Shown here in pieces: positions 23,878 through 36,023 of a stretch of DNA of 64,000 bases. Every line of letters starts with the position of its first letter. Position 1 is the stretch's first letter. The DNA comes from Gonocerus acuteangulatus (Eukaryota > Arthropoda > Insecta > Hemiptera > Coreidae), in the NCBI GenBank assembly GCA_946811695.1, contig OX328123.1, positions 39,952,136-40,016,135 on the forward strand, read 5' to 3'. Below the pieces are notes generated by a model, which was given only the letters and a program-made list of their open reading frames with translations, had not been told where the DNA came from and made no database searches. The position numbers and the translations under genes were made by a program.

Positions 23878-24225
23878 GTCATCCCGTAAGTAATTTAGGT
23901 TTATGCCTGTGGACTGGAGAATGTGTTAATCCAAGATTTTCTTCTAGCTCTTCGATAGTTACAACAGAATTTTCTTCTACAGTAGCCAGTAAGAGTTTGT
24001 CTTCAAGCTCTGTTGGTCGACCTATACGAGGCTCTTCTTCAAGATTGCTGCTTCTCGCTCGAAATCGTTCAAACTACCGCTGCACTGGTTGGTCACTGAT
24101 GAAATTTTCACCAATTTTCGATAAGTAGAAGCAGCATTTTGTACTTTAACGAATTCCCAAAACATAACATGGCATAAGTGGTGTCTTGGGAGATCCACTT
24201 CCAACGAAACTTCTGAAGTGTATTA
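23876..24225 (-). mobile_element. Decayed mariner transposase, N-terminal DNA-binding half
   Basis: The minus strand reads HVMFWEFVKVQNAASTYRKL, then after a frameshift GENFISDQPVQR*FERFRAR, SSNLEEEPRIGRPTELEDK and LGLTHSPVHRH. This matches the paired helix-turn-helix region of mariner transposases (R-H-x-x-L-x-E-F ... Q-R-W-F-x-R-F-R-x-G-x-x-x-L-x-D-x-x-R-x-G-R-P ... S-x-x-T-V-x-R-H-L). The conserved tryptophan of QRWF is a TAG stop. Immediately after the HTH comes ACTTACGGGATGACCTG at the AT array, which looks like a terminal inverted repeat. The DDD catalytic domain is missing, so this is an internal-deletion derivative. Confidence 0.85.
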
Positions 24226-24352
24226 AATACTACAATAAAAAAAAAAGAAAGGATAAAATGATACTTCTACTGTAACCGTTGCACTTAAAATGCATAAAAA
24301 TGCCTGGGAAGTGCAGAATAAACTATAAACTCCTACATCATAGGGTTACTGG

Positions 24353-24401
<49 letters not shown>

Positions 24402-24888
24402 CCACAATTTGGCCAAAAAAAATGAATTATTTATAATTTCTTCTCACAAGGTATTTAAAAGTAACAAAACTACAATCCACATTTCTTTGACAAAAAGGAG
24501 CCAATGGTTCAATTTATCCCTCAATTAACCTCCACTTCATTTGCATAGATTTAATGCTTACTACATCTAGAGGTTTTCCTGTAAGTAATGAATCTGTAGT
24601 CCGTTAGAGGGCTGAGGAAAAAAAATGCCAGAAACCTGTGATTCATCGCGATAAACAGCAGCGCGTTATTGGACGTCCAGAAAGTATCTTTTGTTAATAT
24701 ATCTTGAACCGTTTTTGTGCAATCTTTTTGTATTCAATAAAAAGCATGACTACGTTAAAAAAAAACAGAAATTTGGCAATAACTACTTTTCCCTTCAGTA
24801 TTGGACCATACCTTTATTGAAGTTTTTTTGTAGGAAATGATGTCTAAAATCTCCTCCTAGAATTTAGCTCCTTAGATGTGAATCACCC

Positions 24889-24936
<48 letters not shown>

Positions 24937-25103
24937 GATTTAAATCGAGATTCTATGTGGTCCCTTGTGATATTAGCTTAGACTATCTAAATTATTGTCA
25001 GTCTTCCAGTAGTTTTTGGTTATTCCAATTGTTGTCAATCTCTAAATTCTTTAATGTGAACAATATTGTATGAACTAATATAGTGTTTTGTAGTTATTAG
25101 TAT
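24226..25103. other. AT-rich spacer with two (TA)n arrays
   Basis: TA arrays lie at about 24358-24399 and 24894-24931. Directly before the second array is GTGAATCACCCTACA, the complement of which resembles the outer end of the foldback element at 55776 (ACAGGGTGATCCC). No matching opposite end was found. Confidence 0.5.
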
Positions 25104-26752
25104 GCAGGGTGCCCCACGTTGTCATAACTTTAAGGGTTTATTCTGCATCCCATTTGTAGTTCAGGGGCGCAAAAGTGAGCGTTCAATCTGAAAATTTAGA
25201 GGAGTTACTCAAACTTTTGTCTTTTTTAAAAACTACTGGCTTTTTTAAAGAAAACCTGAGGTTTCGGAATTTGTGATCGCTGTATCGTAAATAAAGACCA
25301 CATTTTTATAATCTACATTAAATTTCCAATAAGAAACACCCGTTATTGAAATATTATCATGTAAATTAAGACCTATATTAAAAGCCATATAAATGAGAAT
25401 TTTTAATATTAGTGTTTTACTAAATTATTAAATATTTTATTATTCAGCTATTTTTTTACTTAGAGGTTTGCCTCCACCTCAAAAGTTGCATAATTTAATA
25501 AGCTTCAACATGGTACCTCGTAGTTTAAGAAAAAAAATAGATTTCATTCTATTTTTCTCTGATTTGTAAGTCAAAACCAATAAATGTTCTTAAGCGCGAA
25601 GGAGCCATTCTGAACAAATTCTTTAATTTCCCACGATGATGGCGACGTACCATCCTTCCCAAACTACATGACGTTTATTAAACAAGCCCCTCTACCAAAT
25701 AAGAACTTACTCTGGTTTCTATTGGTTCGTTGCCCAGCTGATAATGAACGAGTGGTGACGGTGCCTTTCATTTACATGTATTTTTTTCCCTTTTTATCTG
25801 CAGGAGAGAGTTTTTTGGATACAATTTCAAATCATTGTAATGTATAACCTATTTAACCTATGAGCAGAAATTTTATTAAATAGAATAGAATTAATATTAC
25901 AAATAAAATAAAATAAGACCCTCAAGGCATAACCATATAGTAGTACATGTAATCATTGTACTTACAATAATGGTAATTATATCGAATGTGTTCTGAATCC
26001 TTTCACCCTTGATTCCGAAGTGTCCCCCTACCCTTATCAGAGCAAAAATTGTGTTTACGTAGTGTAGGGAATTCACTGTTCAGCCATTCCGTCACCATTC
26101 GTCCATTATGAGCTGGACAACCAAGCATTTGAAACCAGAGCGAGTTCTTATTTGGTAGATGGGTTTGTTTAATGAACGTCATATAGTTTGGGAGGGATGG
26201 GACATCGCCATCATCGTGTGAAAATAAAGAATTTGTTCAGAATGGCTCCTTCACGCTAAGGCACATTTATTGGTTTTGACTTACAAATCAGAGAAAAATA
26301 GATTTAAATAGATTTTTTTTTTTAAACTACGAGGTACCATTTTAAAGTTCATTAAATAATGCAACTTTTGAGGTGAAGGCAAACCTGTAAGTCTATTCAT
26401 AGCTAATAGCCTTAAATATTGAATAATTTAATAAAACACTAATGTTAAACATTCTCATTTATAAGGCTTTTAATATAGCTCTTAATTTACATGGTAATAT
26501 TTCAATGACGGGTGTTTCTTATTGGAAATTTAATGTCAATTCTAAAAATGTTATCGTTATTTACGATACATTGATCACAAATCCTAAAAACACAGTTTTT
26601 CTTAAAAAATGTCTGTAGTTTTTAAAATAGACATAAGATTGAGTAGCTCCTCTAAATTTCCAGATAGAACGCTCATTTTTGCGCCATTGAACTACAAATG
26701 GGATGCAGAATAAACCCTTAACTTATGACATCTCAACGTGGGATATCCTGTA
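25104..26752. mobile_element. Long imperfect palindrome (foldback element), about 1.65 kb
   Basis: The left arm starts CAGGGTGCCCCACGTTGTCA. The right arm, read on the minus strand, starts CAGGATATCCCACGTTG. The match runs through AAGGGTTTATTCTGCATCCC, AATTTCCAATAAGAAACACC and GAAGGAGCCATTCTGAAC to the centre near 25900-25950. Arms are roughly 800 bp each, diverged, and one arm has small indels. No coding frame of note. TA-rich flanks and CAGGGTG-type termini suggest a non-autonomous DNA transposon with very long TIRs, but the family is not recognised. Confidence 0.85.
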
Positions 26753-28124
26753 TATATGATTATATTTTCTTCCCTTAGACGCACTAAAGATGAAGCGACA
26801 GCTTCAGAAAGCGCGCTGGTTTGAGGATATTCAAATAAAACTGTGATGGGGATTTAATTTTTTTAAATAATTTATATTTTTAGAGATAAATTTGTGTGAA
26901 TTGTTCTTAAATGCATAAAGCAGGCTTAGCATTTCAGAGTTTTTATTTAGTAACTATTTTGTAAAAAATCTCAGGCCTCAATAAATGAAGTAGCCAATTC
27001 ATTAAGCTGTATATTACTCAAGGACTTGTGTGAAGAGGGATGAACAACGATTACATCTCTATTCCTTGTTTTTTTTTCTTCTTCTTCTTTCCTTACTGTT
27101 TACATTCTTAATTACAAGTTTTAATCTATTGCATGTAGAAAGGAAAAGTCGATTATGACGTCAATTTATTATCCTCTCCCAAGGGTATTCCATTGTGTCT
27201 TCATATTCGTCTTACTTTAAGACCGTATACTGAATGCAACTCCGGGGCCATCAGTAACTCCTAGTTATTAACACTACGAATCGAATATTAATTACAAGAT
27301 TTCTTTTCACCCTTTAGGGTGAGTATCAAGTAAATAAGCAATTAAAATATGGTATCACTGATGTTTTAACCAGTCATGAAAGGAATAAATAAAATGTATT
27401 TAAATTACTGTGAAGATGTAATTGTAGAATTACCATTTCATAATTATAATGACTACGAGGTAGTGAAATAACTGAAAATATTTAAGAAAACAATAGTAAA
27501 CTTCTAGAGTGGAAGATGGTCTGATTTTCATAAAGTAACAAACTTCAAGTTTCATGCTTTCTTAAACAAGTCACCTTACAATTACAAGATCATTATGATC
27601 ATAAAATTCCCGTTAATTAACATTCATTTAAAGTTATTTGGGACGCATAATTGAGTATTTTGTATAATTATAGGATTTGCCTAAATGTTTTTAGTACTTT
27701 ATAACGTAATATATTCATGATAAACCTTCAAAATTGATAAAAATTAATTTGCTATAAATTAAGTTTTTTTATTTGGATAGCTATAACTCGTGGAATTATG
27801 TTTCTTATGAAATAATTTGTCTCAGTGAAGTTATTATGCTTCTTGTAAATGAAATGATACATAATGAACACAGAAAAATACTTCTTTGTGAAATAAATAC
27901 GTAAATACGACTTAAGAGAACGTCTTTACAGTAATGAAAGACGTAGTCATTGCCTACTATAGATAAGTAGACAATGACTAGTCGTTGGGAGTGAATACTA
28001 AATAACCATTGACACCTACAAATTACCAATGTTTAACTATCTAAACAATGAAAGCAAAAATACAATAGTATATTTTAAATTCGACTTACTCCCGTGTATA
28101 TGCACACAAATATCGATATGCATA

Positions 28125-28127
<3 letters not shown>
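26753..28127. other. AT-rich DNA, no recognised feature
   Basis: Includes a TTC-rich pyrimidine patch near 27068-27091. A 74-codon minus frame at 27805-28029 has no motif. Confidence 0.5.

Positions 28128-28186
<59 letters not shown>
28128..28186. repeat. (AT)n microsatellite
   Basis: Uninterrupted AT run at the 5' boundary of the LINE that follows. It is translated as a false YIYI extension of that LINE's frame. Confidence 0.95.
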
Positions 28187-28189
<3 letters not shown>

Positions 28190-29345
28190 ATAATAACACA
28201 AATCACAGACACCTGGGCAAAACATCACAAATTACAATTTAATACTACTAAATGTCAATACATAATTTTTTCAAAAAAACGACAAATACAACCACTTAAA
28301 ATATACATACAAGGACAAGAAATAAACAGAGTCACAAAACTGAAATATTTAGGGATTACATTTGATCAAAAACTAAACTGGAATACTCACATTAACAAAC
28401 TACAGAACAAACTTCTACACCTAATTCACAATCAATCCATAGCAGCCCGTACAACATGGGGCTTACCCTCTCAAGCACTACACATACTCTACAAAGGAGC
28501 AATACTCCCTTCACTCACTTACGGACTTAACATTTGGTACAATGGACTAACTAAACTACACAACCAGAAAAAATTACAAAAATTACAAAGATTAATGGCC
28601 TTAAAAGTAATAAAGGGTTTTAAAACAGTGTCTTATGAAGCATCATGTGTACTTGCTAAGATAATTCCTATTAATCTCATAGCAAAGCAGTATGTAATGG
28701 AGTATTCTCTCTTAAAGACCACAAAAGGCAGCCCGATGTACACCCCTGAGGAAATAGAAAGACCTGTGAGGCATAATGACTGGATGCATCCTGCTCAGTA
28801 TCCGACGGTATCAATGGAGTACAATCCCGATGCAGATATTGATATTTACACAGATGGGAGCCAAGAGGGGGAGCAAGTGGGCTGTGCTTTTGTGGTTTTT
28901 AGGAGACAAGAATTAACTGAGACTAACTAGTACGACTATGCACTAACAATCAGACTGAAAAATTTGCGGTACTACAGAATTTACTATACATACATAGACA
29001 AGAACAAATTAGACATGTAAACATCTACACAGACAGTCAAAACACACTTCAATCATTACATAATTACACAATTCATGACCCACTTACTGAACAAATACGG
29101 CAAATACTTTACAATCTTACTCAACGAAACATTCACGTACACTTCATATGGATTAAAGGGCATTCTGGTATTCTTGGAAATGAACTTGCTGACCTAGCAG
29201 CTAAATCAACCTCTAAAGATCTAAGAATTCCAGAATGCTACATCAAAATAACAAAAACACATTTAAAATGACAGTTACTGACATATACAATAAGACAATG
29301 GCAAGAAGACTGGACTTTAACTACAAAAGGACAACACTTATAGAC
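28187..29345 (+). mobile_element. LINE ORF2: RT thumb and RNase H, 5'-truncated at AT array
   Basis: The frame from 28187 reads [48 protein letters not shown] and the RNase H start DIYTDGSQEGEQVGCAFVVF, then stops near 28930. In a shifted frame the domain resumes NQTEKFAVLQNLLYIHRQEQ, NIYTDSQNTLQSL and FIWIKGHSGILGNELADLAA, to a TGA at 29269. RNase H catalytic positions D (YTDGS), E (QTEKFA), D (YTDSQ) and D (NELADLA) are all visible. The block layout fits R1/I-type LINEs with RNase H. One frameshift and the TGA inactivate it. The RT palm is missing because of 5' truncation, and the zinc knuckle is not seen. Confidence 0.88.
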
Positions 29346-29659
29346 ATTTATAACAGACATTAAAGAATTATTAAGAAGAAAGAAGCCAATGCTCGAAGAA
29401 AATTCACGTTATATTTTATCTTAAATATGCGGTTTTGTACACAATATTCTTATATCCTGTTTGAAATATTTTCTAGGATGTTACAGATAGGAGGGACAAT
29501 TTGTCAACGGGGAGCCTGTATCGAAGTAGAAAGATTTATTTTTGTAACAAATACATTACTTTAGTTATGTCGGGTGAAGCCTTCCATATTTTCCTTGCTG
29601 GAGCAAAGTCAATACTAATGAAGGGTGCCTTGGAACTGCCTAAGTCATATAGGAAATAC
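29346..29659. other. AT-rich DNA after LINE
   Basis: Probably the LINE remnant's decayed 3' part followed by unique sequence. No boundary or target duplication was recognised. Confidence 0.35.
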
Positions 29660-29830
29660 GAACAGTCCTCAAATTGGACAAATTGGTTCGTGAGAGAACC
29701 GAGAGCCCAATCTGCCCAGTAGTCCGTGCGGAAATAGCTGATCCCTCCTCTCGCCTTCCCGGTAGGCCATCGCCGGACTCGGCCAAAGAAAAAGGCGATG
29801 CAAAAAAAAAAAAAAAAAAAAAAAAAAAGA
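29660..29830 (+). mobile_element. Possible SINE or retro-copy with long A tail
   Basis: A GC-richer block (GGTTCGTGAGAGAACC ... CTCGCCTTCCCGGTAGGCC ... CGGACTCGGCC) ends in AAAAGGCGATGC followed by about 28 As. The A tail and compositional contrast indicate a retrotransposed sequence. No clear A or B box and no target duplication were found, so the class is uncertain. Confidence 0.4.
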
Positions 29831-30848
29831 AGAGAAAAAATATGAACTCGATTTCCACATTAATTAATACCGAAAATCAGAAGGGGAGAAAACGGAAATA
29901 ATCTTTCTTGGAATCCAATTTTACCGAAGGACGTAGTATTTCATTACTTAGTCTCACTAATGAAGTACCTCAGCTTTAATTTTTCTCCTTTTTCTAATCA
30001 GATTTCGATTCAGTTTTTTTTTTGTGATCTTTTCCCCCGTCCAGTGGCCCAATATTAAGAGGAAATTCAGTTAAAGGGACTAATTACCTTAAAATTTACT
30101 TTCGTATAATTTTTTCTAGCTCGCTTTTATTTTATAACGACATATATTCTAATGCCACAGATCTTGGGAAAGAGATAGTTTTAAAATTACTTAGAAAAAT
30201 AAAAATTGTTTTAGAGTGTAATGAACAATTCCTATCTATGATTATTTTACACTTATAAGAATAGAAAGCAATTTTAATTTCATTTATCTTTGTAGGTTGT
30301 TTTGCCAAATATTTTTTTTGATTATTTATTTATATGTGTACAAGGATTTTCATAATGGATTGTGCTACATATGGTTGTAATTGGGATTTATTTATTTAGT
30401 AATTACCAAAAAGTGTATATAAGATAAACATAATTGAAATCACTTATAACTTTACCCCATTATAAGTATGCCATTTTTCATAGAATGAAAATTTAGATTT
30501 ATCAACAAGTCTTCGAGGCCTTCATATGGGATAAAATTTAGTTTAATGCTAAAGGAAAACCACTTGAATGAAGAGATTTAAAAGATGATAATCCATGTTT
30601 CATAATTTTTTTAATATTTCTTTAGCCGCTTAATGACTAAATGACTCTACCGAAAGCCCACGATCAACGTCAATAAGTTAAACAGAGTCAATTCTACGCG
30701 ATATGATGGGCAATGTAATTATATATTCGTTGAATTTTCAGCGCCTGAGTTTATTCTTTCCTAGGAAATTAGAAACGGCATTTATTCGTGAGATAACTCT
30801 GGTGAGATCGTCAATTCTAACGTCCACATTTACACAACACATACTTTC

Positions 30849-30971
30849 GGGACGGACTATCTACAGGTTTCTACTCATAAAAGGCTGGGTAAATTTTGTT
30901 TTTTTGAAAGACAAGCCACCACGCTATAGGGAAATGGCTTACGCCTTCACACTCACGGCCATCGGGCCTCG
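30849..30971 (-). mobile_element. tRNA-derived SINE, family D (copy 2, internally deleted)
   Basis: On the minus strand GAGGCCCGATGGCCGTGAG ... GGCGTAAG matches the head of the SINE at 20671-20828, and AACCTGTAGATAGTCCGTCC matches its end. The B box region is deleted, so the copy is likely transcriptionally dead. Confidence 0.75.
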
Positions 30972-31261
30972 TGTTTCATTGATGTAGGTGATTGTGAAAA
31001 CATTTTATCCTTGTTTTGGTTATAAATGAATATATCTTTATTCTATTTTTGTATCAGAAATTTTATTACAGAATATATGAATGAATTGTAATCTAGACAC
31101 ACAATGCATTAAGATATCCTTCTGTCTCGGAACCGCTTGTTTTCATCTTGAGAGCCCAAGATTTTGAAGAAATGTGTAGTTTGCGTGTCACCTTAGGAGC
31201 CGAATGGAGGAAGCCATTCATAGCAGCTGTCTAATAGTAACGGATCCATTAGATAGTTTGC

Positions 31262-31350
31262 TAAACCGCTAGATCGGGACGGACGAAGGTCTAGACCCGC
31301 ATGGTCCCGGATCCGGCCAGCATCCTACCAACACATTAGCCACTCTGAAA
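31262..31350 (-). mobile_element. Possible tRNA-like SINE head
   Basis: The minus strand reads GTGGCTAATGTGTTGGTAGG, like an A box, and about 30 bp further GCGGGTCTAGACC, like a B box. No second copy occurs in this window, and a complete cloverleaf could not be drawn. Confidence 0.3.
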
Positions 31351-31520
31351 GGAAAGCATCTTACAACTCTCTGGAATCTATACAAATGATTATCTTCTTG
31401 ACCGTAGGTGTCCTGGTAGTATGGTGTATTTTCTAGTCCTCATGATGAACATTTGGACGCGCTAGCATTCATCGAAGTCAAGATGAGGACAGCGTACATT
31501 TCAGATGTTTTCATATGTGG

Positions 31521-31859
31521 AGGGGGCGAGGAAAGCTCACTGGAAGAGCACTGGACTAATAAGTTGGAGGACCTGAGTTCAAATCCCAAGCAAGCACTAA
31601 CGATTTTTTTTTCTAGTGACTTCGTTCATAGGTTGAATTCGGCCTCCCTGACCGTCCCTAGGCAAACCCAGAATTTCATTAATTTAACAATGGGTAACTC
31701 GGGTGCTAATGACTCTAGCAGTCGAAGCGGCCAAGGGGAAAATCAGGCGGCCGGAGCATAGTACTGACCACACTATCTCCCTAGTGTGCCGTACGGTCAT
31801 GGATCAGATACCTCTATAGTATCTGCCCCTCTGGGCCCTTGTGGCCTGTTACGGGACTG

Positions 31860-31863
<4 letters not shown>
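31521..31863 (+). mobile_element. tRNA-derived SINE, family B (copy 1)
   Basis: The head carries an A-box-like AAGCTCACTGGAAGAGC, an anticodon-loop region CTAATAA (Ile-like) and a B box GAGTTCAAATCCC. The body includes CTAATGACTCTAGCAGTCGA, AAAATCAGGCGGCCGGAGC and GGCCCTTGTGGCCTGTTACG, ending GGGACTGATTT at the following (AT)n array. It aligns end to end with the copy at 54961. The length is about 343 bp. Confidence 0.9.

Positions 31864-31930
<67 letters not shown>
31864..31930. repeat. (TA)n microsatellite after SINE tail
   Basis: A pure TA run begins directly at the SINE 3' end. The second SINE of this family (54961) instead has a TA array at its 5' side. Confidence 0.95.
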
Positions 31931-31933
<3 letters not shown>

Positions 31934-32222
31934 CATGATGCATGAGACGACATCACCTGAACTTCCCCTACGACTTATGCGAGTTCTTATGTGAAAATAG
32001 CCAACACATAAACTCAATACTACAAGCAGCTTAATATTTTGTTACCATAGTGTCCTATAGAGACATGAATATTCCACCGAAGGCAGATAATTCATCTACC
32101 TTCTCACTCATAATGACATTCCTAGGATACAAATGCAAAAAGATTGATATATAAACATAATGTAAATATACTCAAAATACATTAACATCATGTAATCTAA
32201 TATTATATACATATGTATGTAT

Positions 32223-32495
32223 AAGTGTAATAAAAAAAAGAACTTATATTATGCATAATGTAATGTAAGTATGTAGACAATAAGGTAATATAATGCAATG
32301 TTATAATGTATAGATAATGTAAATTTAGTAAGCAATAAGGTAATATAATGCAATCTAGTAATATATACATAATGTAAATATATAAACAAAAAGATAATAT
32401 ATGGCAATGCAATAACATATACATAATATAAATATATAGGCAATAAGATAACATAATGTTTTGTAATAACATATATAATATGTAAGGTGTACATC
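32223..32495. repeat. Degenerate 54-55-bp tandem repeat, about 4-5 units
   Basis: The phrase CAATAAGGTAATATAATGCA recurs with changes at 32278, 32333, 32387 and 32441, giving spacings of 55, 54 and 54 bp. Translated on the minus strand it yields an 18-residue hydrophobic repeat rich in I, Y and L. With no start context or other coding signs, I treat that as a by-product of the 54-bp period. Confidence 0.8.
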
Positions 32496-32527
32496 GCCAT
32501 AAAGCGGAACACCATATATATATATAT

Positions 32528-32645
<118 letters not shown>

Positions 32646-33141
32646 AAAGATATTTTACCGGTGGCATCTTGGAGTTTTTAAAAATCTGTCATCATTAAAA
32701 TCCGGAAAAGAATATTCATTGGTCATGAGATAACATGGCTGTAATTCAGAGGGCTCACGTCTACACAACCGTAACCGTATTTGTAATTTCAGTATAATTT
32801 TATTTAATAATATTTAGAATATGATGGTTCAATTTTATCGTTATGGAACTCTCGAACACTCTCTCAGTTTTATTGTAAAAGTTGCTTAGACAAAAAAATA
32901 TCTCACAACTTATGTAATTTACTGATAACATTTCTCATCTCACATAGGTATAAGAAGGAAAATAAAATCTAAGGAATGAGTATACAAATGGCTTTTACAT
33001 TTAGAGAAAGAAGAAGCATTACATTTCAATTTCTCACTCTTTTCAGATAAGATTTATCAATCTTCAAATATTCTAAAAAATCTTTAATCAAGTTCAATGC
33101 CCATAATACTATTTTAATGAGCACAATGTCTTGTATATGAT

Positions 33142-34193
33142 GGGTTGAGAAACCAAGGGATACAAGTGACGTTATAGTCACTTTGAGATATTACTGTTTA
33201 AAGTTAAATCGTTTTTGTAAATTCCCTGATAAGTGTAAGTCTGTATAATGTTTAAATTATGTTTCTACTATGCATCAATTGAAATTTCAGTTATATAGTT
33301 TAAGAAAAAAACTAATCGTTCATGTATATTATCAATTTTTAAGACAGCCACACAAAAAAATAAATAATAAAAGACCGGACCCAGAGACCAGACCATGTTT
33401 AGTATATGTTTCTGGGGTCGCTGAATCCGAATCCGGGGTTAGAAAAAGCCCTGCGCTTTCTGTTTAAGCCCCACCCCTCAAAACTCATAATTTAGGATAT
33501 TGTACACTATAAAATTGTTATTCAAGTTGTTAACCAAAATAAAGGACTATTTCGTGGGTACATAAAAATACTAATGTTTCGGGACTTCAGCGAACTTGAT
33601 TGGTCAATTTCGAGCGATGTTACAGCCCTTTAAATATAAGACTTTTCTAAAAAATTCGCGTTGTTGCTTATATGTTTGTATATTATAAATTTTCTAAGGC
33701 ATACAATCTTTGAGTTTTTACACAAAAATACCAATTACATAAGGCCTTCCCAAGTAATTCTTGAACTCATGAAATGGTCCAAGTCCCAAAATACAACCCT
33801 TAAAAAATCTTCCCATATTTTATTGGAGCAATGTATCAATTAAAGTAAATTAAATAAACGACCTAAAATAAATTAATTAAGCTTCCATTTTCGAACTACT
33901 TTTTTATGAATTTGCCTACATGTTACTTACAGTGTCCTATCGAAGGTTTCCGAGATATTGTGCCTCAAAGATCCACTTTATAACACGGGACAAATATCAC
34001 TTGTATCCCTTGGCTTCCAAACAAATCTGCTCATTTTTAAAGTAATTGATTTTATTTCCGCTATTTCTCAGCAAATACCAGACATTTACTTATATCCCTT
34101 TGTCACCAACCTTTTGTATGTATTAACTATCCAGAACTGCAAATAACTCGATTTTTTCAAAAATGTCACTTGTACCCCTTGGCTTCTCAACCC
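33142..34193. mobile_element. TIR-bounded DNA element, about 1.05 kb, non-autonomous
   Basis: Left end GGGTTGAGAAACCAAGGG...ACAAGTGAC (33142-33170) and the complement of the right end GGGTTGAGAAGCCAAGGG...ACAAGTGAC (34165-34193) agree at 27 of 29 positions. Additional diverged copies of the end sequence lie internally near the right side (ATCACTTGTATCCCTTGGC at about 33996, and around 34090), like subterminal transposase-binding sites. The flanks are AT-rich. No transposase is encoded. The family is not recognised. Confidence 0.75.
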
Positions 34194-36023
34194 GTCTTAT
34201 ATGTTTAAAGTAGTTGTAATTGCATTTAACAATTTTTTAAACTGCATGCATTTAAACTGTAAATAATTTTAGTAAATACATTTTGAGGATAACTGAATTT
34301 CGTAGAGATATTGAAAATCATGAAATAAAATGTGATTTATACCAATATCGAAATACATTTTATTTTAATTTGAGTTAAAAGAAGGAAAGTGCAAGCAACG
34401 TTAAAATGAGTTATTATTTCAAAATATGTTAATGCTGTTTATAACTTAAGAAATATATGATACAAAACAGAGTTTGAACTAACAAATAATCGATTATTCA
34501 ATTGAATTTGTTAAAATTAAAATCTATGAGCCAAAATCTGCAATGGAGTCCAAATTTAACAGACTTGACAGTCATACTACTTTCTTATACTTCGTACAAT
34601 TCTTTTTTTAAGTGATTTTTTTTTTCAAAGTTTTGACATTATTATTTTTTTGATATATATTATTTTTTTGAATATTATATTATTTTTTCTGTATTTGTAC
34701 AAATTATTTCACAATGATGTTTACATTGTAGTTTCTATGATTAATTTAAATATTTGTTTGTCCTTCAATACCTGAAATTTTGTCTAGGTCAGCATATTTT
34801 GTGCAAATCAATCCAATTTAGTTGGGCTACTAATCTTTAATTTTTAAATAAATGTTGATTTTATCGTTTCTCTTTCCCTTCTAAACATCATTGTCTAATT
34901 CAAGGTAAAACCCTTTCAATTCCTGATCACTTTTTTTTCAAATAATTCTCTTTAAAAAGACTTTCCTATGGAACTAATACATTCAGAGGTAGGCGCAAAG
35001 ATCAGGAACTAAAATCAATATTTCTTTATGCCAAAGATATTATTTCTTGAACTAGTGTACTCTTGAGAAGCATGAAGTTAAAACTATATAAAAAAGAGGA
35101 ATGGCGCGAAAAGATATGCCGGGCTGCTAAACATGACCCAAATTTGCTCTGAACACTTGACCTAAATAATAAAAACAATAAAACATAATTCATCATATGT
35201 TAAAAATGAAACCATTTCTAACGGCATAAGCAAACAAAGCAAAAAATAAATAAATAAAACATAATGGCGGAATTGTTTTTTTTGCAGATTAAAAGGATTA
35301 ATAATTAAGAGATATACTCATAAATAAGAGAAAATGATGTTATTCGTTCTCCGGAATTAGTTTGTTTACTTATTCATTTAATAATTTATTGGCGTTTGCA
35401 TTTCCAATTTTTAACTAATTTTAATCAAAACACATTTCTTTTAATTTAATGTATGTTTATGAACTAATTCATTTTGATACTCTTCATCGAATCAAACATA
35501 CATTATTCACGTTGAACTACTCACTCGTCAATCTTACTTGGAGTGAATTTTCCCTTAAAAGGATGGACTGAAATACTGGTAATACAAAAGCGTTTTAAGC
35601 ATATAGCGTGTCACTAAAAAAAACATATGGAAATTGTTTTGGCATGAATAATTACTTTCTATTGAACGTGAAGGTGAAGGTGAGGCGAAGGCTACAACTG
35701 AGGAAAATGTTAAAATATTGCAACATTAGTTATTGAAATAATGTATTATTTAAACTAATTACATGAAAAAAAACTTGTAAAGTTTCAGTCCTGCAATACT
35801 TAAGAGTTTTGTTTTTCTTCAACACCTCTTTTAGTTAAATAATCATTCTTTGAATAACTAGGAAAATAAGGTGGAATAGTCTTCTTATGGTGCTTAAGCA
35901 CTGGCCGTTCTAGGCAATAGCACTTACCGCAACAGACCGTCCTGTGAGTTATCTAAAACTGTGCTGGCAATAAAATACATCTTGACTCAATTTCTGTTGA
36001 AAGAAACTTCTCGGAAAACATCA
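34194..36023. other. AT-rich DNA before the 52-bp minisatellite
   Basis: Very AT-rich, with T runs at 34600-34690. A short internal duplication GTGAAGGTGAAGGTGAGGCGAAGG lies near 35669-35691. No feature is supported. Confidence 0.45.

Noticed and set aside
29640..29901. ORFs around the A run at 29801-29828
   Set aside because: They translate the homopolymer (poly-K on plus, poly-F on minus) and have no other supporting signal.
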